Shown: positions 59,589 through 64,000 of the stretch, one piece after another | How positions within the stretch are numbered: position 1 is the stretch's first letter | Layout of the letters: every line of letters starts with the position of its first letter | Virus record (IMG/VR): IMGVR_UViG_3300046740_000431 | Location: 28,027-92,026 of that record | From: a virus | DNA length: 64,000 nucleotides | Strand: one strand, 5' to 3' | Notes under the pieces: model-generated | Database searches by the model: none | Told to the model about the DNA's origin: nothing | What the model saw: the letters and a program-made list of their open reading frames with translations, nothing else | Made by a program: the position numbers and the translations under genes

Positions 59589-60023
59589 TCAGCGCGAGAC
59601 GATGCGGCCGTTCTCGGCCTCCCACGACAGGGTCATCTTGCCGTAGTCGGTGCGCGAGCCGAACGACATCGGGACGTCGGAGAAAAAGACGTTGGGGACA
59701 TTGATGATCGCACGGTCTCCGTCGGGGAACTGGAGGGTCGACTTGATGCCGATCTGGGTTGTGATCGCCCGGTTCTGCGCGCGGGCCTGGATCGCCTGGA
59801 CCAGCGTCAGGGCGTCGCTGTTCTCCATGTCGATCTCGATCTTCCCGGAGAGCCCCTCGAAGAAATCGTCTTTCCGGGGAGAGGTCTCGCCGATGTACTC
59901 CTCGGTCTTGATCGAGAACTTCCAGTTCACGTCGAAGCTCCGCACCGCCGTGATCGTCTTGATCGGGGTTCGGTCGACCACGATGGTCACCGACGTGTCC
60001 TGGCCTGCGATTCTTTGGTCCAT
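59589..60023 (-). CDS. Tail tube protein
   Basis: 144 residues with AGGAG 9 bases before the ATG. RIAGQDTSVTIVVDRTPIKT, the tube-like AVRSFDVNWKFSIKTEEYIG, KIEIDMENSDALTLVQAIQA and the C-terminal SFGSRTDYGKMTLSWEAENG match P2/Mu-like tail tube proteins. Position after the sheath is as in myovirus tail operons. Confidence 0.88.
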   Translation of the reverse strand: MDQRIAGQDTSVTIVVDRTPIKTITAVRSFDVNWKFSIKTEEYIGETSPRKDDFFEGLSGKIEIDMENSDALTLVQAIQARAQNRAITTQIGIKSTLQFPDGDRAIINVPNVFFSDVPMSFGSRTDYGKMTLSWEAENGRIVSR

Positions 60024-60048
60024 GGTGGTGGGCTCCTAAAACGACGAA

Positions 60049-60089
60049 GGCGCACGCCGCGCGGTTGGTGTTCCGCTTCGGTGTGCGCC
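60049..60089 (-). terminator. Hairpin upstream of tube gene
   Basis: GGCGCAC (60049-60055) and GTGCGCC (60083-60089) pair around a 27-base loop. On the leftward transcript it is followed after 7-10 bases by GTTTTAG and then the tube's Shine-Dalgarno. It may be a weak terminator or an mRNA processing/stability element giving the tube mRNA a separate level. Weakly supported. Confidence 0.4.
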
Positions 60090-60179
60090 CTATCCCTGCT
60101 CGGAAGAGTGGTGTGGCGACGTCGGCCGGACGACCCGGCCTGAGATCACGCTACGTCGCCACGGCGACGAGCGGCAAGG

Positions 60180-60542
60180 TCACTGCGGCTGGACGGTGGC
60201 GAGCTCGCTGAGGATCCCGGTCGCGTCCGTGCCACCGTCCCGGATGATCGAGATCCGGGATCGGAACCCAGGGTTCGCGGTCTGGTCGAGCACGTTCCGC
60301 TCGACGCCGATCGCGGCGACCGGGAACGGCGGCATGCCTGGCAGGAGGAAGTGACTGCCGGGGCCGAGCACCGTGGCCGCGTCGGCGCCGGACGACCCGG
60401 CCGTCACGACTCGGAACCAGAGCCCGGCCCCCCGCGCGGTGAGCCAGTACTGCCGGCGAGGGGACATACTGAGGCCGATCTCCACCGCGCCAGCGCCCGC
60501 GGTGGTCGCGCTTGCCGAGTCCGCTGCTGATACGAACGCCAT
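60180..60542 (-). CDS. Virion-associated protein of tail
   Basis: 120 residues, beta-rich: AVEIGLSMSPRRQYWLTARG, AGLWFRVVTAGSSGADAATV, GSHFLLPGMPPFPVAAIGVE and RSRISIIRDGGTD. Found between sheath and tube. Possibly a decoration or tail-completion protein. No family recognised. Confidence 0.65.
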   Translation of the reverse strand: MAFVSAADSASATTAGAGAVEIGLSMSPRRQYWLTARGAGLWFRVVTAGSSGADAATVLGPGSHFLLPGMPPFPVAAIGVERNVLDQTANPGFRSRISIIRDGGTDATGILSELATVQPQ

Positions 60543-60557
60543 GATCCGATCCCTTCC

Positions 60558-62558
60558 TCAGCCCGAGAGCTGAGCGATGTTGAGCACGCCGTAGCCGACG
60601 CTCGCCTGCTGCACGATGGTGTTGGCGATCAGGAGCATCTCGACGCTGTACTGGACGACGAACACCCCGGCGTTGCCGAGCTGCTCGGTGTTGCCACCTA
60701 CTGCGTCGACCGTGTAGCCGCGGATGCGCGCCGCCGTCGTGTTGTTGGGCGAGAGCAGCCCGTCGAAGTAGTCGTGAATCGCGCCGACGATGTCATCCTT
60801 CAGGGCCTCGGTCAGCACCTCCTTCGAGAACGGCGCGAGGAACGATGCGACGTTGTCCTCGACGAAGAACGAGAACCTGCGCGTGTAGATCTCCTTCTCG
60901 CCGGCGAGGAGCGAGCGCGTCACGCCGGACTGGAAGATCATGCCGCTGTCGCGGTCGAGCCGCGGCGCCATGACGCCCTTGGCGCGCAGCTGCGTGTACT
61001 GCCCGATCCCAAGCCCGCTCACGTTGCGCTGGATCGAGAACGCCGACGACATGATCGTCTTGACCGGGTCTCTGGCCTGGCCAGGGTTTCGCTCGGGCGC
61101 CAGCTGGCTCAGGATCGCGGCGTCCCAGCTCGTGGACGGCGTGTCGATCTGGCCGTTCTTGTAGAGCAGGCCGTCCGCGCCCTTGACGTTGGTGCCGACG
61201 GCCTGCGGGATGAACGTCATCACGCCAGGCCAGTTGTAGATCCCCTCGCGCGCTCGGTGCGCCCCGGCGCCAGGGGCGGCGTCCCCGAGCACGGTAGACA
61301 GCGAGGTGGTATCGAGCGGCGGGGCGAACAGCCAGAGGCGGCCGATCCCGGTCTGCTTCTGGGCGGCCACGTGCGCCGTGCCCTTGGTGTCGATGTTGGC
61401 CGACGACCGCGCCGACCACACGTGCGTGATCTCGCGCTCCGGCAGGTCGTCATCGATCAGCGCGTCGATCGCGAGCCCGTAGAGCACGTCGAGCTCGGCG
61501 GTAGATCCGATGTTTGGCGTCTGCACGTTGGCGGTGAACACGATCCCCGTGGTCGGGTCGGTCTTCATGGCGAGGCCGGACAGCGGGTCAGCGCTGAGCG
61601 CGGTGAGCGCCGGCGGTGCCACGGTCGGGGTGACGGTGGTCGCGGCCGCGATCGTGGCGTCCAGGGGGCGCATCGGGACCAGGTAGCTACCAGCCGCCGC
61701 CAGCGCGAGCTCGCCGCCGGTGTCTGCCGTGTCGCCGGTGTGGATCCGCCACGGCAGCGCCGCGGCGGTGGTCCAGTCGAAGGACGCTCCGCTCTGCTTC
61801 TCGATCGAGAGCGCGACGTCGCTGGTCACGCCCTGGACTCGGTACGTGTCGGCGTTGGCTCCGAGCCCGGCGGCGCCGCCGATCACGCCAAGCACCAGCG
61901 CGTCGCCGACGCGAACGCCAAGCGTGCCGTCCGGTCGCACGACGGTCAGGAACCCGCCGCCGGCGGATCCGAACGACTGGGTGGCCGCCGGTGCGCCGGC
62001 CGCGGTGACGGCGCCGTCGACGCCTGTCTTGAACTCCGGCGGCGCCGAGAACTGGACGCGAGCGGCGGTGCGCACGCGGTTGTTGCCGGACTTGAACTCG
62101 CGACCGGCGGGCACGGTCGCGCCGGACAACGGGACGACCGGGACCGGGCTCGTCGCGCTGGCGTTGGTCGGAAGCTTGCGCCACAGCCGGGCCCCGCGGC
62201 TCGATGCGAGGTTGATCGGGACCACGACGAGCCGAGAGAACGCCTTGTTCTGGAGCTCGACGAACCCGTTGCCGTGGTCGCCGCCGAACTCCCCGATCGT
62301 CTCGTCCCAGCCGCCGAGCTTGTCGGCCTGGTCCTGCGCGCCGAAAACCTCCGTGGGCTGCGGCCGCGTGGTGATGACGCCGCTGGCGTCGATCGCGATG
62401 CCGAGCGTGCAGTCCGCGAACTCGCCTACGAGGCAGGCGACCCCCGAACTGACCCCGCCGATCTGCCCGGTCGGCGCCTGGTCGACGGTCACGACGCCCT
62501 CGATCTGAGCGAGGACATCGACACCCGGGAACTGGCTGAATCGTCTGGTGAAACCCAT
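60558..62558 (-). CDS. Contractile tail sheath protein
   Basis: 666 residues from ATG 62558 with GAGGA 6 bases upstream. N-terminal FPGVDVLAQIEGVVTVDQAP, the middle containing repeats of beta domains, and the C-terminal domain VMTFIPQAVGTNVKGADGLL, NPGQARDPVKTIMSSAFSIQ and FSFFVEDNVASFLAPFSKEV are typical of myovirus sheath proteins. The C-terminal domain connects neighbouring subunits. It establishes the contractile tail. Confidence 0.92.
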   Translation of the reverse strand: MGFTRRFSQFPGVDVLAQIEGVVTVDQAPTGQIGGVSSGVACLVGEFADCTLGIAIDASGVITTRPQPTEVFGAQDQADKLGGWDETIGEFGGDHGNGFVELQNKAFSRLVVVPINLASSRGARLWRKLPTNASATSPVPVVPLSGATVPAGREFKSGNNRVRTAARVQFSAPPEFKTGVDGAVTAAGAPAATQSFGSAGGGFLTVVRPDGTLGVRVGDALVLGVIGGAAGLGANADTYRVQGVTSDVALSIEKQSGASFDWTTAAALPWRIHTGDTADTGGELALAAAGSYLVPMRPLDATIAAATTVTPTVAPPALTALSADPLSGLAMKTDPTTGIVFTANVQTPNIGSTAELDVLYGLAIDALIDDDLPEREITHVWSARSSANIDTKGTAHVAAQKQTGIGRLWLFAPPLDTTSLSTVLGDAAPGAGAHRAREGIYNWPGVMTFIPQAVGTNVKGADGLLYKNGQIDTPSTSWDAAILSQLAPERNPGQARDPVKTIMSSAFSIQRNVSGLGIGQYTQLRAKGVMAPRLDRDSGMIFQSGVTRSLLAGEKEIYTRRFSFFVEDNVASFLAPFSKEVLTEALKDDIVGAIHDYFDGLLSPNNTTAARIRGYTVDAVGGNTEQLGNAGVFVVQYSVEMLLIANTIVQQASVGYGVLNIAQLSG

Positions 62559-62569
62559 GTTTGTCCTCG

Positions 62570-63292
62570 CTATCCGTGTCCGATAGTGCCTCTCACGATC
62601 GGGCGGGCCAAGGGCAGGAGGTGGACGCGGTACACGGGGCACCATGACTGCAGCCGCATGACCAGCGGCCACACCGCGGCCTGGGCGGTACCCGTGGCGT
62701 CCGGCTGCTGGCCGCTGACGAGGCAGTACTCGGCGACGGCGCCGTGGTAGCGGGGGAGCGCGAGCCGGAACCCGGCGCGCCATTCCACCGGCGAGAACGC
62801 GTCCTCGAGCATGCGGCGAACGCCGGTCCGCTGGATCTTGTCTTCGCACATCACCGTCACCGTCACCTCGTTGAGCTTGTAGAACGAGGTGCACACGAGC
62901 GTGATCACCTTGCCGTTTGCCTCGTCGGGGCCGATGGTAATCGGCCGGCTGTGGTTGACGCCGGTCTCGGTGTCGTAGCTGCCAACCTCGATCGAGTTCA
63001 CCACGGCGCTCGGGGCAGGCACCGACCCGTCGTCGTGATCCGCCCAGTCGGTGACCACGCGGCTCAGGGCGACGCTGCGGCCGGCGATCCCTCCGTCGAG
63101 CCCGGCGACGTACGAGGCGAGCCCGTGCACGATGGCGGTGTGGACATCGTGGTCGGAGCGGGCAGAGAGCGGGTGCTCCTGCTTCGGGACGCGGATCAGG
63201 ACTGAGCCGTCGGGGTCAGGCGTGCGGACCCCGCCGTCGTCCTCGAAGTAGGGTTGTTCGCGGAGTACTCGATCGTCGTCGCAAGTCGTCAT
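62570..63292 (-). CDS. Tail protein upstream of sheath
   Basis: 240 residues from ATG 63292 (ATGA overlap). A polar N-terminus (CDDDRVLREQPYFEDDGGV), HTAIVHGLASYVAGLDGG, then beta-rich VITLVCTSFYKLNEVTVTVM, VEWRAGFRLALPRYHGAVAE and SWCPVYRVHLLPLARP. Location just before the sheath suggests a tail terminator or tube-capping role. No family assigned. Confidence 0.65.
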   Translation of the reverse strand: MTTCDDDRVLREQPYFEDDGGVRTPDPDGSVLIRVPKQEHPLSARSDHDVHTAIVHGLASYVAGLDGGIAGRSVALSRVVTDWADHDDGSVPAPSAVVNSIEVGSYDTETGVNHSRPITIGPDEANGKVITLVCTSFYKLNEVTVTVMCEDKIQRTGVRRMLEDAFSPVEWRAGFRLALPRYHGAVAEYCLVSGQQPDATGTAQAAVWPLVMRLQSWCPVYRVHLLPLARPIVRGTIGHG

Positions 63293-64000
63293 CGCATGAT
63301 GGTGGCTCCGCGTCGCCGAGTCGCGCCACCGCCGTCCGTGCTCTCGCCCGCGCGCCAGCCGCGACGCTCGAGCCACTTGGCCAACGACGTCGCGGCCATT
63401 CCGATCGACCTGGCGGCCGGCGTGACGCCGCCGGCGCCGCGGATCGCGGCGAGCCGCTGGCAGGCGTTCTCGATCTCGCCGTGCGACCCGTGCGCGCGCC
63501 TGCGGACCCACGCGATGTCATACTCGGACGTCAGGCCGGCCTCGCGCGCGTACGCGGCGACGACGGCGTCGAGGTCGGCACGGCTGTCGACTGGCTGGAT
63601 CATGATCGGATCGATCTCGTACGGGGCGATCGAGACCCCGAACTCCGACAGCGGCCGGCAGATTATGAGCCTGACCTCGCGCAGCGCTTCTCGGCTGACC
63701 TCGAAGTCCGGCGGCATCCTGCTGCTCAGCATGCAGATCGTCCCGCCGTGGGCGGCAGCCAGCGCTGACGCCGTCGTCCTGTAGCTGATCGGAGCACGCA
63801 CGCTCTCGTGACCCTTGCCGCTGTGCCGCCGCGGGTCGCACATCACGAACGGGCGATCGGTGTTGGATCCGCGTGCTCGATCGATCTCGATGCAGCGCCT
63901 GTGGATGCTGAGGGCGATCCTCGGCAGCCACTCCTCGCCGGCGAGCACGAGCGGCACCACGCGGTGCGTAGAGAGACGCAGCGAACGGGCGGCACGGTCG
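63289..64000 (-). CDS. Sigma-54/Fis-like regulator, cut by window edge
   Basis: At least 237 codons, open to the right edge; the GTG at 63960 is not necessarily the true start because the frame stays coding-like beyond it. HGGTICMLSSRMPPDFEVSR and VRLIICRPLSEFG resemble degenerate parts of a sigma-54 AAA+ domain. The C-terminus ACQRLAAIRGAGGVTPAARS then IGMAATSLAKWLERRGW is a Fis-type HTH. No Walker motifs are seen in the visible part. May regulate the late genes. Confidence 0.68.
   Translation of the reverse strand, partial: DRAARSLRLSTHRVVPLVLAGEEWLPRIALSIHRRCIEIDRARGSNTDRPFVMCDPRRHSGKGHESVRAPISYRTTASALAAAHGGTICMLSSRMPPDFEVSREALREVRLIICRPLSEFGVSIAPYEIDPIMIQPVDSRADLDAVVAAYAREAGLTSEYDIAWVRRRAHGSHGEIENACQRLAAIRGAGGVTPAARSIGMAATSLAKWLERRGWRAGESTDGGGATRRRGATIMR

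Noticed and set aside
60774-62750. Plus-strand frame of 658 codons opposite the sheath
   Set aside because: Antisense shadow: composition is Arg/Gly/Asp-rich and the sheath on the other strand has convincing family patterns.

Overview
The window is one piece of a large, GC-rich tailed phage (or prophage) with a contractile tail, that is, a myovirus. The evidence is a tail sheath, tail tube, tape measure, frameshifted tail-assembly chaperone, gp25-like wedge, J-like baseplate protein and spike, plus terminase, DnaB helicase and lysis genes. Codons are strongly biased to G/C in the third position. Genes are packed head to tail, mostly with 4-base ATGA/GTGA or 5-base TGATG overlaps. The host is not identified. 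High GC and sigma-54/Fis-like and LuxR-like domains fit a GC-rich proteobacterium or myxobacterium, but this is inference. No integrase, portal or major capsid gene is visible; they should lie beyond the window edges.

Layout. From 64000 down to 44763 (minus strand) lies the late tail and lysis block: a partial sigma-54/Fis-like regulator, a tail protein, sheath, tube, G/GT chaperones with a probable -1 frameshift, tape measure, a LysM-type hub protein, gpD-like hub, HxH spike, gp25-like and J-like wedges, baseplate and fibre proteins (one with a polyglycine tip), then holin/spanin-type membrane proteins and an M23 endolysin. From 38760 to 44770 a plus-strand operon holds YqaJ-type exonuclease, RecT annealing protein, a ParB-domain protein, a UDG-fold protein, a LuxR-type HTH protein, an HNH-like protein and a 315-residue unknown. 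A small repressor-like gene (38330-38653, minus) diverges from it.

From 38099 down to about 25600 (minus) is replication and DNA metabolism: an initiator-like gene with a GATC cluster and 12-bp tandem repeats inside it (candidate origin), DnaB, two adenine methyltransferases, RusA resolvase, a sigma-region-4 protein, ASCH proteins (one next to an endonuclease VII-like gene that starts with an ASCH-like N-terminus), HTH regulators and a dUTPase with an extra N-terminal domain. From 25600 to 21175 sits a cluster of a Mom-like protein, a PD-(D/E)XK nuclease, a SNF2-type helicase and HTH proteins. From 21166 to 11300 is a mosaic of small proteins with a collagen-like fibre, a C5 methyltransferase with tandem repeats in its recognition region, a nucleoside deoxyribosyltransferase-like protein and an aberrant tRNA.

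From 11246 down to 7134 there is another fibre block, followed by an Acb2-type anti-CBASS sponge. A two-gene plus-strand cassette (6261-6823) encodes a Cys-rich micro-protein and a lipoprotein. From 6191 to 696 come a deaminase, SLOG and RyR-domain proteins, the small and large terminase subunits and a Cys-rich protein. An initiator-type tRNA-Met and a strong hairpin lie at the left edge.

Taken together the phage carries its own replication, recombination and packaging machinery, at least three methyltransferases plus a Mom-like modifier, several nucleotide-pool enzymes, and at least one recognisable counter-defence protein.
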